A stretch of 64,000 nt of DNA, taken from NCBI GenBank assembly GCA_902826795.1, contig CADEGD010000020.1, positions 1-64,000 of the forward strand. The letters are read 5' to 3'. Under the pieces are notes generated by a model. The model did no database searches. It was not told where the DNA came from and saw only the letters and a list, made by a program, of their open reading frames with translations. Shown here piece by piece: positions 9,437 through 18,187 of the stretch. The first letter of the stretch is position 1; every line of letters starts with the position of its first letter. This stretch comes from an uncultured Acidobacteriota bacterium (GTDB lineage Bacteria > Acidobacteriota > Blastocatellia > Pyrinomonadales > Pyrinomonadaceae). The translations under genes and the position numbers were made by a program.

Positions 9437-9457
9437 TCGATTTTGATCTTTCATTTT

Positions 9458-9489
9458 GGCCCGCTGGTTTCAATCGGCGGGCCTTTTTT
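9458..9489 (+). terminator. Rho-independent terminator of the receptor gene
   Basis: The arms GGCCCGC (9458-9464) and GCGGGCC (9477-9483) form a perfect stem with a 12-base loop followed by six T residues. It lies 21 bases after the receptor stop codon. Confidence 0.9.
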
Positions 9490-9550
9490 GTTTGCTGAGG
9501 TGACCGGTGTTGGGTGCTCGGCTACAATGGTTTTTGTGTTGACGTGACGG

Positions 9551-10660
9551 ATGGCTGAGAGTTCTGCTGACATTTCAAACGCTATTACGCCGCTGGGGCC
9601 GGGGGATTTGATTGACCGGGCGGTGCGGTTTTATCGGAAGAATTTTTGGACGTTCATATTGATGGCGGCGCCGCCGGTTACGGTGGGGACTGCGGTTTCG
9701 GTTGCTTGGACGTTTCTTTCGCGGGCACTTTTTACAGGGCAGAATTCCTCCGATCCTTTCGACAATCTGGGGCTGCTGCTGTTTGGGTGGACGGGGACGT
9801 TGTTCATTTTGTTCGTGCAGACGGTGGCGATATTGGCGGTGATGGGCGGAGCGTCGCGCAATTTCGTGCGGCATATTCTGTTTGGCGAGCCGATAACGGT
9901 CAAGGCGACTTACAAAAATCTTTGGGACCGCTTCGGAGCGTTGCTCACGGCGTCTTTCATCATCGCGGTGCTGATCATCATGATTGGCGGCGCGATCTTT
10001 TATTTTGGAGCGATCATCGGGATGGTGGTCGTGTTTTTGTTGGCGGCGGTGTTGTCGGCCGTGTGGCCGCTGGCCGTATTTGTGGGCGTGGTCGGAACAA
10101 TTGCAGTGGTTTTTCTGACGCTATGGCTTTTCTTTCTCGTCGCGTCCCGATTCGCATACGTGCCGCAGACAATAACCGTCGAAGGGCTCGGCGTTTTTTC
10201 GTCGATAGCCCGAAGTGCGTCGCTTGCCAGCGGAAATGTTCGACGTTTCGCCGCGCTGTTTATGTTCACCATCCTCGCCGTTTATTCCGCCCTAGCGATC
10301 TTGTATATTCCGGTCGGCTGGTATGCGTGGTACGAGGGGGTCGACTTTTTGAACTTCTTTACCGATCAAGATCTGATCCCGGCGTGGTACGAGATCACTT
10401 CACAACTTTTATCGCAGGCGAGCGTGATATTACTTGCTCCGGTTTGGATGGTCGGGCTGTGTCTGTTGTACATAGACGAACGCGTCAGGCATGAGGGTTA
10501 CGACATCGAACTAATGGCGACTCGTCGGCTCGGCGATATTCCGGATGTGCCTCAGGATTATCTTAATCCGCTGCAACCGGCGCTTGCTACGAACGTGGAG
10601 AAACCGGCTTCGATAGCGTCTTCATCCGCCGGTAGTTTTACGACGCTCGATCTCAAATGA
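9551..10660 (+). CDS. Multi-pass membrane protein, first gene of the MoxR-type cluster
   Basis: A 369-residue protein with about six to seven hydrophobic segments between residues 30 and 310 and a soluble C-terminal tail of about 50 residues. The N-terminal motif GDLIDRAVRFYRKNFWTF resembles the glycerophosphodiester phosphodiesterase membrane-domain/YciC-like group, whose role is not known. Its stop overlaps the ATG of the DUF4129 gene by four bases (ATGA), so the two are probably translated together. Confidence 0.8.
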   Translation: MAESSADISNAITPLGPGDLIDRAVRFYRKNFWTFILMAAPPVTVGTAVSVAWTFLSRALFTGQNSSDPFDNLGLLLFGWTGTLFILFVQTVAILAVMGGASRNFVRHILFGEPITVKATYKNLWDRFGALLTASFIIAVLIIMIGGAIFYFGAIIGMVVVFLLAAVLSAVWPLAVFVGVVGTIAVVFLTLWLFFLVASRFAYVPQTITVEGLGVFSSIARSASLASGNVRRFAALFMFTILAVYSALAILYIPVGWYAWYEGVDFLNFFTDQDLIPAWYEITSQLLSQASVILLAPVWMVGLCLLYIDERVRHEGYDIELMATRRLGDIPDVPQDYLNPLQPALATNVEKPASIASSSAGSFTTLDLK

Positions 10661-11700
10661 GGCAACGGTTCTTTTCAACATTGCTTTTGATCGGTATGCT
10701 TGCGGCGGTCGCGAGTGCGGCTGAGCTTGACGACTATCAGAAACGTATACGGTCGGCCCGGGGCGGAATACAAGAGTTGCTGTCGAACGTGGCGGCGGAA
10801 GAAGTCGGTGACGAGCCTGTTCAACCAAACAACGAGCTATTTACTTCCGTTCGCGAACTGCTACCGGCCGAGGAATCCGTTTCGACTTCGAGCGGCGATG
10901 TGAAGACGAATAACCGTTGGTTTGCGGATCGGCTGAAGGCTGCCGAAGATGAAAAGGATCTCACAAAACGTGCTGAGATACTTAATGAGATAGACGGGCG
11001 GCTTGCGGCAATCGGCGTCGAGATGCAGTTGCTGTTAGACGCAGAAGCAAGTGATCGCTCAAAGGATGAAGACAAGCGAAAGCTTTCGGAGATCCTCAGC
11101 CGGCCGGAGTATCAGAAACCTGCGCCAAAAGAGCCGGAAGAAAGTGCTCTTGCGAGATGGATCCGCGAATTTCTGCAGTGGCTCGAACAGTATTTACCTC
11201 GATTCGGTTCGGGCACTGCTCCCGATCTGAGCGGCGGTGTGGCGGTCGTGCAATATCTGCTCATCGGCGTGATCGTTCTTTTGCTCGGCTTCCTCGTGTA
11301 TAAACTCGCGCCGCTGTTTGCTCCGCGATTTCGAAGAAAGAATAAGAAAAAGAAAGAAAGCCGAGTGATCATGGGCGAGACGATCCATGAAGACGTTTCA
11401 TCGTCAGATCTGTTTAGCGACGCGGAACGGCTCGCACGCGAGGGCGACCTGCGCGGAGCGATCCGCAAAGGATACGTCGCCCTGCTTTGCGAGATGAGCG
11501 ACCGCAAGCTGATCGGGCTTGCTCGCCACAAAACGAATCGAGATTATTTGCGAGACGTGAAAAGCCGGCGTGAGATACACACGGAGATGACCGGTTTGAC
11601 GGGGTCTTTCGAGCGGCATTGGTATGGCTCGCAGGACGCGAGGAGAGAGGATTGGGAAGAGTTTCGCCAACGTTGCGGCGACACGATCAAGGCGATTTAA
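10657..11700 (+). CDS. DUF4129 domain protein
   Basis: A 347-residue membrane protein. Residues 1-20 are a signal peptide, residues about 20-170 an extracytoplasmic helical region, residues 185-210 a membrane segment, a basic stretch follows (RRKNKKKKES), and the C-terminal cytoplasmic domain has the DUF4129 pattern (DLFSDAERLAREGDLRGAIRKGYVALL). DUF4129 proteins are commonly encoded beside MoxR ATPases, DUF4350 and DUF58 proteins and transglutaminases. The stop TAA directly abuts the ATG of the next gene. Confidence 0.85.
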   Translation: MRQRFFSTLLLIGMLAAVASAAELDDYQKRIRSARGGIQELLSNVAAEEVGDEPVQPNNELFTSVRELLPAEESVSTSSGDVKTNNRWFADRLKAAEDEKDLTKRAEILNEIDGRLAAIGVEMQLLLDAEASDRSKDEDKRKLSEILSRPEYQKPAPKEPEESALARWIREFLQWLEQYLPRFGSGTAPDLSGGVAVVQYLLIGVIVLLLGFLVYKLAPLFAPRFRRKNKKKKESRVIMGETIHEDVSSSDLFSDAERLAREGDLRGAIRKGYVALLCEMSDRKLIGLARHKTNRDYLRDVKSRREIHTEMTGLTGSFERHWYGSQDARREDWEEFRQRCGDTIKAI

Positions 11701-13176
11701 ATGCGGCAGAAACTCGGCATCATTCTCGGACTCGCAGTGCTCATCCTGATATTGATCGGGCTGAACGCGGCGACTTATGTTCAGAAAGAGAAGACGCCGG
11801 ACAACGAGATTATCCCGAACAGATCTTCGTTCAATTCCGGTGCGACCGGAACGCAGGCCCTTTACACTTTACTAGCCGAAACAAATAGACGCGTAACGAG
11901 ATGGCAGCAGCCGATGGATGCTCTCGTCGGTCAATCGTCGCGAAACACGCCGTCTACTTTCGTCGTTGTCGGCCGCGTTCGTCGGCAGTTTGAAGATATC
12001 GAGATCAAGCAAGTGCTCGAATGGGTAAATTCCGGCGGGCGGCTTGTAATCGTCGATCGTGATCTCGATGAGCGATTTACCAAGGCGATTGCGGTTTGGC
12101 AACTGACGCCGAAAACGAACAATCTCGAGTTGCTCTTTACTACTGATCCATCCGACGCACCGCAGATGACGAACGGAATGCCGGCTTCGCGTCCAGTTCA
12201 ACCGAGCGTTTTTACAAAGGGTGTAAATGCCATCCAGACCTCGCAGTTTGCTTCACACGTCGACATTTCGATGAAGCCGCCGGGCGAGACTGTTTTGACC
12301 GACCTCGGCATCAATGTTACGGCACCGACGCAGCGGGCAACTCCCTACGACTTTTATGACCCGACGCCGAGCCCGTCACCGGCGTATGAGATCGAAGCCG
12401 ATGCTCCGCCGCCACCAGTACCAGTTCGATCTCCGGCGTATTCGACGATACAGGGAGACGAGGTTTCGGGTGATGCCGCGTTTTCGGCGCCCGTCGTCCA
12501 TGTGATCGGCAATGACCGGAATGTTGTGGTCGATATTCCTTACGGAGCGGGCGAGATCGTAGTCTTGTCGGACCCGTTCCTTGTGTCGAACACCGGGATC
12601 GGTCTGGTCGATAATGCTCAGCTTGCCATCAATGTGCTTACAGACGGTGACGGGCTGGTCGCGTTTGACGAATATCATCAAGGCTACGGTGCGAACCGGA
12701 ATCAGTTCTTTGCATATTTTGCGGGCACGCCGGTGATCGCGATCTTCGGGCAGATCGGGTTGATCGCGTTCCTCGTCATGCTTTCGCGGAGCCGAAGATT
12801 TGCCCGGGCGGTGCCGGAGCCGGAACCCGATCGGCGAACGAAGCTTGAGTACGTCGGGGCGATGGCAGAATTGCAGCAGCGGACGCGTGCGTATGACCTT
12901 GCGCTCGAGAATATCTTCGGTGATTTCAAACGGCGCGTGTCGAACCTTTTCGGCGTAGACGTTCGGCTTACTGATCGACGTCAGTTTGCGAAGCTCATTG
13001 CCGAACGCATCAAGGGTGACCCTGCCGAGATCGACCGTTTGCTTGCAAAGTGTCAGGACATTATTCACGGCGAGGCTTCGAATAAAAAAGAAACTGTGGC
13101 CCTTACCGCCAGGCTTCGCGAGATCGAAAGCCAGCTTGGGATGGATCGAACCATGCATCGGCGGGCCGTTAGATGA
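11701..13176 (+). CDS. DUF4350 domain protein
   Basis: A 491-residue membrane protein. A hydrophobic segment at residues 5-25 anchors a large domain that begins with the DUF4350 pattern (SSFNSGATGTQALYTLLAE and VLEWVNSGGRLVIVDRD), related to the intraflagellar-transport/GATase-like fold. A Pro-rich insert lies near residues 220-245, a second membrane segment near 343-362, and a cytoplasmic helical tail follows. It stands between DUF4129 and, after an inserted transporter gene, MoxR. Its stop overlaps the next ATG by four bases. Confidence 0.85.
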   Translation: MRQKLGIILGLAVLILILIGLNAATYVQKEKTPDNEIIPNRSSFNSGATGTQALYTLLAETNRRVTRWQQPMDALVGQSSRNTPSTFVVVGRVRRQFEDIEIKQVLEWVNSGGRLVIVDRDLDERFTKAIAVWQLTPKTNNLELLFTTDPSDAPQMTNGMPASRPVQPSVFTKGVNAIQTSQFASHVDISMKPPGETVLTDLGINVTAPTQRATPYDFYDPTPSPSPAYEIEADAPPPPVPVRSPAYSTIQGDEVSGDAAFSAPVVHVIGNDRNVVVDIPYGAGEIVVLSDPFLVSNTGIGLVDNAQLAINVLTDGDGLVAFDEYHQGYGANRNQFFAYFAGTPVIAIFGQIGLIAFLVMLSRSRRFARAVPEPEPDRRTKLEYVGAMAELQQRTRAYDLALENIFGDFKRRVSNLFGVDVRLTDRRQFAKLIAERIKGDPAEIDRLLAKCQDIIHGEASNKKETVALTARLREIESQLGMDRTMHRRAVR

Positions 13177-14003
13177 CCAATCTTGAACTGGGCATCCTTA
13201 TCGCTCTATTTTTCCTGACAAGCATAGTCGGTGTCGTGACGGGCAGTAATTCGCTTATCACGGTGCCGGTGATGTTTCAGTTCGGGATCGATGAAAAAAC
13301 CGCCATCGCGACGAACATGTTCGGGCTGACATTTATGGCCATTGGCGCGACGATCCCGTTCATTCGGCAGGGAAAGATCGAGCCGGGGAAGCTCTCGCCG
13401 CTGATCGTCGTGACCGTCGTCGGGTCGGCTCTTGGAGCTTTCTTGGTCGGCTATGTCACGAATCAGTCGATCAAGCTCATCGTGTCGATCGCGATGTTTG
13501 TAGTTGTGGTGTTTACTCTCTTGAAGCCGCAGGGTTCGCGATCGGGCTTTGCGAGCAGAACCACAGAAAACACAGAAAACACGGAAAAAGACGGGAAAAC
13601 GCAGAATGAAGACGATGATCCAAACGAACATTCGAGTCCTTATTTGATTCGCGGTTTAGGACTGGTCGTGACGTTTCTGCTGGCGATCTACGGAGGGCTG
13701 TACAGCGGCGGATATGTCACGATCCTGACTGCCGCATTCGTCGCTTTTCTCGGGATGGATTACGCCGAGTCAGTAGGTTCGACGAAGCTCGTGAACGTGT
13801 TTTCGTCCGGCGTGGCGACGTTGGTCTTTATGTGGCAGGGTCTTGTAGACTATAGGCTCGGTACGATCCTGGCCGTCACGATGTTCGTCGGAGCTTACGT
13901 TGGCGCTCACTTCGCGACGAAGATGAACGAGGTCTGGCTCAAACGGATCTTTCTCGGCACCGTTGTCCTTTTGGCGATCAAGACACTATACGATTTCCTT
14001 TGA
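13173..14003 (+). CDS. TauE/SafE family transporter
   Basis: A 276-residue protein with about eight membrane segments in two homologous halves, as in sulfite/sulfoacetate exporter-like carriers. The N-half motif GSNSLITVPVMFQFGI and the C-half motif GLYSGGYVTILTAAF match the family repeat. Between the halves, residues about 129-150 are hydrophilic and rich in N, T, E and K (TTENTENTEKDGK); this stretch is encoded by a dispersed intergenic repeat, so the loop was probably lengthened by repeat insertion. It overlaps the DUF4350 gene (ATGA) and may be a late arrival in the MoxR cluster. Substrate unknown. Confidence 0.88.
   Translation: MTNLELGILIALFFLTSIVGVVTGSNSLITVPVMFQFGIDEKTAIATNMFGLTFMAIGATIPFIRQGKIEPGKLSPLIVVTVVGSALGAFLVGYVTNQSIKLIVSIAMFVVVVFTLLKPQGSRSGFASRTTENTENTEKDGKTQNEDDDPNEHSSPYLIRGLGLVVTFLLAIYGGLYSGGYVTILTAAFVAFLGMDYAESVGSTKLVNVFSSGVATLVFMWQGLVDYRLGTILAVTMFVGAYVGAHFATKMNEVWLKRIFLGTVVLLAIKTLYDFL
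13558..13606. repeat. Family A repeat inside the TauE/SafE gene
   Basis: The run ACCACAGAAAACACAG followed by AAAACACGGAAAAAG lies in frame inside the transporter gene and encodes its central hydrophilic loop. The same words occur in intergenic copies at 25901-26014 and 43359-43440. Confidence 0.7.
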
Positions 14004-14010
14004 ATTTTGG

Positions 14011-14070
14011 CCCGCGAAATACGCGAAATGGCGCGAAAGTTTTGAATATTTTTTTAGCGTATTTCGCGGG
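14011..14070. repeat. Palindromic repeat, CCCGCGAAATACGC family
   Basis: Perfect 14-base arms, CCCGCGAAATACGC (14011-14024) and its reverse complement (14057-14070), fill the gap between the transporter and MoxR genes. Related copies occur at 45793-45861 and, as a half copy, at 47215-47245. The right arm ends 11 bases before the MoxR ATG, so it forms part of that gene's leader. Confidence 0.8.
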
Positions 14071-14080
14071 AAAACACTGA

Positions 14081-15034
14081 ATGCTGAACTACACTCCTCA
14101 TACCGTCGCTCACATCCTTAACGAACTTCGCAAAACCATCGTCGGGCAAGACGAGGTGATCGAGCAGATCATCGTCGCGGTGCTTGCCGAGGGGCATGCG
14201 TTGCTCGAAGGCGTGCCGGGAACGGCGAAAACACTGACGGTGAAGACGCTTGCTCAGATATTGGGAGCCGGGTTTTCGCGCATTCAGTTCACGCCTGACC
14301 TGATGCCGTCCGACATTACCGGCACTAATGTTTTCAACATGCAGTCTTCGGAGTTTTCGCTTCGTCAGGGGCCGATCTTTACTGATATTTTGCTGGCAGA
14401 CGAGATCAACCGCACCCCTCCGAAAACGCAGGCGGCACTGCTTGAAGCGATGGAGGAGCGGCAGACGACGATCGATGGTGAGCGGCATCAGCTCTCACCG
14501 ATCTTTACCGTGCTCGCGACCGAGAACCCGATCGAATATGAGGGTACTTATCCGCTGCCCGAAGCTCAGCTCGATCGGTTTCTGCTGAAGATCATCATCG
14601 ACTATCCGGCCGCCGAAGAAGAGGCCGAGATCGTGGCTCGTTGGGATGCCGGATTTAACTCGCACCACCTTGAACGCCTTGACATCCAGCCGTTGCCTGA
14701 TGCGTCGGCAATACAGCAATGCCGTGCCGAAGTTCGAGCGATGCGGATGGAACCGGGCGTACAGAAGTATATCGTCGAAATCGTCCGTAAGACGCGAAAT
14801 CATCCGACCATACTTTACGGTGCGAGTCCGCGTGCGTCGATCGCCCTCCTGCTGTGTTCGAAAGCTCTCGCTGCCATCCGCGGCCGCGAGTTTCCGACAC
14901 CAGACGATGTCCGCGACATTGCCATGCCCGTTCTCCGTCACCGCTTGGCGTTACGTGCGGAAGCTGAGCTGGAAGGCGCCACGTCCGACGCCGTTATCTC
15001 GGATATTTTGAAGACAGTTGAAGTTCCGCGATGA
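14081..15034 (+). CDS. MoxR family AAA+ ATPase
   Basis: A 317-residue MoxR ATPase, a chaperone-like ATPase thought to help mature or insert cofactors and metal ions in partner proteins. It shows Walker [10 protein letters not shown] (near residue 46), Walker [10 protein letters not shown] (near 105), the MoxR motif [14 protein letters not shown], sensor 1 [24 protein letters not shown], and sensor 2 SPRAS. It belongs with DUF4129 and DUF4350 just upstream, the usual partners. A DUF58 gene, the commonest fourth partner, does not follow; the next gene is on the other strand. Confidence 0.95.
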   Translation: MLNYTPHTVAHILNELRKTIVGQDEVIEQIIVAVLAEGHALLEGVPGTAKTLTVKTLAQILGAGFSRIQFTPDLMPSDITGTNVFNMQSSEFSLRQGPIFTDILLADEINRTPPKTQAALLEAMEERQTTIDGERHQLSPIFTVLATENPIEYEGTYPLPEAQLDRFLLKIIIDYPAAEEEAEIVARWDAGFNSHHLERLDIQPLPDASAIQQCRAEVRAMRMEPGVQKYIVEIVRKTRNHPTILYGASPRASIALLLCSKALAAIRGREFPTPDDVRDIAMPVLRHRLALRAEAELEGATSDAVISDILKTVEVPR

Positions 15035-15038
15035 CTGC

Positions 15039-15115
15039 GGTTCAGAGTTCAAGTTTTAGCATGCTTTTCGGGTGCTTTTTAATAAAAAGTACAAGCTAAA
15101 GATTGAACCCTGAAC
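15039..15115. repeat. Palindromic repeat, TTCAGAGTTCAAGCTTTAGC family
   Basis: Arms at 15039-15060 and 15095-15115 are imperfect reverse complements built on GTTCAGAGTTCAAG...TTTAGC. Better-paired copies occur at 18659-18747 and 29935-30010. The right arm contains the stop codon and last six codons (SSGFNL) of the pseudokinase gene on the minus strand. Confidence 0.75.
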
Positions 15116-16541
15116 TTTCGTCACTATTCGGGTCTGGTCGATTTGCCGCGGGTGTTCGAGCGGGAGCGGGTGTGCGTTGCGGGCTCGGCGATGGCCGAGG
15201 CTGAACGGGTGTTGCCGCGGGAGTCGTGCCGGAATTTGCGTTCGCGTTAGCGGGCGTTCGCGGACTCGGGCTTGTCCGAGGTGCCGGCGTGGGCGAGACC
15301 GGCACGGTGCAGAGCATGATGCCGCTCGGCTGCGGAATGCAGTTCGGGTCGGACATGAAAGGGCTGTTTCCACCCGGAACGACGATTGTACCGCCGCCAG
15401 GCCCGATCGGCGGGCCGCCGGGAGGCGGATTGTTGCCGTTGAGCCATGGATTGCCTGCGTCGCCCGGAACTCCGCCGCCCGTCGGAACCATCGTGTTCGT
15501 GTTGGCGTCGTAAGAAAACTCAGGCGGAAGGCTTGAGAGATTTTGTTCCTCGACACCCGTCGCCGGGTTGATCGGCTGAACGGGCATTCCGTTGGCGTCG
15601 GGCTGTAAGGCCGTCACCGGATCGGTCCGCCGCGAATAGGTCACATATATCAGCCCGATGGTTAGCAATGAAATGCCTGCGAGCACGACGAACGCAGTTT
15701 TCCAAAGATTGTTTGAGTTGTCCGCCGTTGCCGCGATGGCCGTAGGGACGGCAGATGCATTTGCGAGATCGTTTACAAACGCATCGACCGTTTGATATCT
15801 GGCGTCCGGATTCTTCGCCATCGCCTGGAGGATGACGGGTTCGATCCACGCGGGCAGGTCGGTGCGGAATGACGACAGCGGCGGCGGAGGCTCTTCGATC
15901 TGCCGCATCATTATCTCGCTCGCAGTTTCTCCTACGAAAGGTTTCGATCCGGCTATGGATTCGTAGAGTATCGCCCCGAGCGAATAGATATCGCCGCGAT
16001 TGTCGGCGTGCTCCGCTCCGGAACATTGCTCGGGTGCAAGATATGCAAATCGAGCCGGGTCGGCTGAGCCGTCATGGAGTGCGTTTTCCGAGCCGAACCC
16101 AAAAACTTTCAGGCCGACGCGTCCGGGTTCGGAGCTTGATACGATAACGCTGGCCGGCGAAAGGTCGCCGTGAATGAGCCCGGCAGCGTGTGCGGCAGAG
16201 AGTCCGGCGCCGATCTGTCGGGCGATATCAATGGCCATCTCCACCGGGATCTGACCTTCTCGACCGAGAGCTTCCGACAGCATCTCGCTCGGCGCGGATT
16301 CGTAGATCGCGTAAGCCGTTCCGTCGGAGTCGGTTCCGAGGTCGTTGAGATTGAGAAGATTCGGATGGCTGATCTTTGCGGCTGCCTTAGCTCGGTCGAG
16401 AAAGCCGTCTCCGCCAAATGCGATCGCCACCGGCTTGTCCAAGAGCGTGTTCGTGCCGCGATAAAGCGACCCAAACGAGCTTTCGCCGATCAGTTCATCA
16501 ACTCGGTATTTGTCCGCGATCGATTTTCCTAACAATGCCAT
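15096..16541 (-). CDS. PknB-like pseudokinase with Pro-rich tail
   Basis: A 481-residue protein with the fold of a bacterial Ser/Thr kinase (residues about 10-265), a membrane segment (about 283-305) and an extracytoplasmic tail rich in Pro, Gly, Thr and Asn. Key catalytic residues are missing: the VAIK lysine is Ala (VAIA, residue 41), the helix-C region is shortened, the catalytic loop reads HGDLSPASV (D126 kept, Lys replaced by S128, Asn by S131), and DFG reads GFG (148-150). The glycine loop is IGESSFG. The APE motif (LAPEQ) and GDIYSLG are kept, so the fold should be intact. It probably acts as a scaffold or sensor, not as a kinase. No phosphatase or kinase partner is nearby. Confidence 0.88.
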   Translation of the reverse strand: MALLGKSIADKYRVDELIGESSFGSLYRGTNTLLDKPVAIAFGGDGFLDRAKAAAKISHPNLLNLNDLGTDSDGTAYAIYESAPSEMLSEALGREGQIPVEMAIDIARQIGAGLSAAHAAGLIHGDLSPASVIVSSSEPGRVGLKVFGFGSENALHDGSADPARFAYLAPEQCSGAEHADNRGDIYSLGAILYESIAGSKPFVGETASEIMMRQIEEPPPPLSSFRTDLPAWIEPVILQAMAKNPDARYQTVDAFVNDLANASAVPTAIAATADNSNNLWKTAFVVLAGISLLTIGLIYVTYSRRTDPVTALQPDANGMPVQPINPATGVEEQNLSSLPPEFSYDANTNTMVPTGGGVPGDAGNPWLNGNNPPPGGPPIGPGGGTIVVPGGNSPFMSDPNCIPQPSGIMLCTVPVSPTPAPRTSPSPRTPANANANSGTTPAATPVQPRPSPSPQRTPAPARTPAANRPDPNSDESSGFNL

Positions 16542-16584
16542 CTCAATTTAGAACATCAACGGGCTCAACAGGTTGCAGGGTTTC

Positions 16585-16663
16585 GTAAAACAGACTTTCC
16601 GGTCTGTTTTATTTGGTTAAGAAATTTTATGGCACCCAAGACAGGCTGGAAAGCCTGTCTTAC
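16585..16663. repeat. Palindromic repeat, GTAAGACAGGCTTTCCAGC family
   Basis: A composite of two short palindromes, AAAACAGACTTTCCGGTCTG (from 16587) and AAGACAGGCTGGAAAGCCTG (from 16638). The outer ends also pair with each other. Two tandem copies of the same family are at 42247-42447. It lies between atpE and the pseudokinase gene. Confidence 0.75.
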
Positions 16664-16720
16664 AGAAAAGCGGGCGAGGATCGTAAAGAAACCCGCCCGC
16701 TTGCTTGTTTTCAATATCGC

Positions 16721-17050
16721 TTAGGACGGCTTAACGACGACGAATGCGATAAGCAGAGCAAAGAGCACGAGCGACTCGATAAGGGCCAGCGCGATGATCA
16801 TAAGCGTCTGAACCTGGCCGGCTGCTCCCGGATTGCGGGCAGCACCTTCAGCAGCACGCGAACCGACGAGGCCCTGGCCGATAGCGGCGAGTCCGGCGGC
16901 GATGCCGAATCCGATTCCGCCGGCGAGTGCGCGAGCGGCACTGACGGTCGATTCGTTATCGGCGGCGCCTGCTCCACCCTGTGCCATTGCGGCAACGGCC
17001 ATCATGGCGATCGCGAGAGTTGCAAATACAACGTATTTCAATTTGGTCAT
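16721..17050 (-). CDS. atpE: F0F1 ATP synthase subunit c
   Basis: A 109-residue proteolipid forming the rotor ring. Helix 1 (about 38-66), the polar loop ARNPGAAG (71-78) and helix 2 (about 80-105) are present; the ion-carrying carboxylate is E92 in ALIESLVLF. The first 23 residues (MTKLKYVVFATLAIA... ending AMAQ) resemble a cleavable signal peptide, an extension that the usual 75-85-residue subunit lacks. The start is ATG at 17050, which has GGAG seven to ten bases upstream; longer frames starting upstream lack this. Gln59 and the ES pair are part of the sodium-binding pattern, but the next residue is Leu, so the coupling ion is undecided. It lies about 200 bases after atpB. Confidence 0.95.
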   Translation of the reverse strand: MTKLKYVVFATLAIAMMAVAAMAQGGAGAADNESTVSAARALAGGIGFGIAAGLAAIGQGLVGSRAAEGAARNPGAAGQVQTLMIIALALIESLVLFALLIAFVVVKPS

Positions 17051-17251
17051 TTTAATAGTCTCCTGTTTTAAGTTTTGGAGAACCGTTTTCGACCCGCCCG
17101 CTTTTATAATTCCGCCTCGCTTCCGGTATTCGTATGATTTTATACTCCGTGGAGTCATACGCTCCTGCGTGCCGGCTAATGCCTATGTCGAACAGGTTTG
17201 AGAACGTCTCCATGTTTTCAATTACGCGATGGATCGCGCACGCTGAACTTG

Positions 17252-18169
17252 TTAAGGTGCTGCCGCGATGGTTGCCGGCCGAGCATCGCTGATGTGGTGC
17301 TCAAAGTCGGCAGGGTGATCGGTGTCGTGCTGATCATGCGGCGGATGCGTAACCTCGCCGAGATAGATCATCGAAAGCAGCGTAAATACCAATGTCTGAA
17401 CGAAAGCAACGAATACGCCAAGGCCGGTCAATGCGAGCGGCACAAGAAAATGCGTGAACGGCGGTGCGAGGTTCGTGATCTCGACAAATACCTGCTCGTC
17501 CGAATACATATTTGCGAAAAGTCGGACGCCGAGCGTTAGCGGTCGGATCAGGTTCGAAATCAGCTCAATGCCAAAGATCAGCACGGTCACGATAAACATG
17601 AACCAAGGCAGCTTCGGGCCCGCGAGATGCTTTAGATGGGCAAACAACCCGTTTTCGCTGATGCCGCAATAGTTGTAATAAACGAATGACGCGATACCGA
17701 GGGCGAATGTCACGTTTACCGAAGCCGTCGGCGACATGAACATCGGGAACTGGCCCATCAGGTTCGAGATCAGGATCAAACAGGCGAAGGTAGCAACCAC
17801 CGGGAAATACTTCATCCCGTGTGAGCCGATCACGCTTTCAGCCATTCCAGCGAGGTAAAGATAGCCCGCTTCGAGCGTCAACTGGCCCGATTTCGGGTCG
17901 TCTTCAGAAACTTTTCCTTTGATGATCCAGATGAAAAGAATCGTCAGCAAGCAAGCGATCACGAACATGATCGTGTACCACGGGATGGCGTTCTCGACAG
18001 TGTAAGGGCCAAAAACAGCTTCAGCCTCGGTACCGAAATTTGAGAAAAACTTGTCCCAGACGGGCTTTGTATAATCCAGCTGAAACTGGTGTACCGGCTT
18101 GCCGAGGTAGTGGTTGATGAATTCTACGATCAGCGGTGAATGATGCCCGCCTTCTGCAAATAAGAGCAT
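17252..18169 (-). CDS. atpB: F0F1 ATP synthase subunit a
   Basis: A 305-residue membrane protein that forms the half-channels against the c ring. The essential arginine lies in GVRLFANM (helix 5), preceded by ELISNLIRPLTL; the following QTLVFTLLSMIYL helix carries the conserved Gln. A long N-terminal region and a His/Asp-rich C-terminal tail extend the usual length (about 240-290). It follows atpI by 18 bases and precedes atpE. F1 genes and subunit b are not in the window. Confidence 0.95.
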   Translation of the reverse strand: MLLFAEGGHHSPLIVEFINHYLGKPVHQFQLDYTKPVWDKFFSNFGTEAEAVFGPYTVENAIPWYTIMFVIACLLTILFIWIIKGKVSEDDPKSGQLTLEAGYLYLAGMAESVIGSHGMKYFPVVATFACLILISNLMGQFPMFMSPTASVNVTFALGIASFVYYNYCGISENGLFAHLKHLAGPKLPWFMFIVTVLIFGIELISNLIRPLTLGVRLFANMYSDEQVFVEITNLAPPFTHFLVPLALTGLGVFVAFVQTLVFTLLSMIYLGEVTHPPHDQHDTDHPADFEHHISDARPATIAAAP

Positions 18170-18187
18170 GTTAAATGTGTCGACGCT

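Noticed and set aside
16721-17050. Sodium-type ATP synthase c ring
   Set aside because: Gln and Glu-Ser of the sodium signature are present but the following residue is Leu instead of Thr; plastid-type proton rings also keep the Gln, so the ion cannot be decided.
17051-17158. Longer N-terminus for subunit c
   Set aside because: The added residues are basic and unlike any c subunit, and the internal ATG at 17050 has a proper ribosome binding site.
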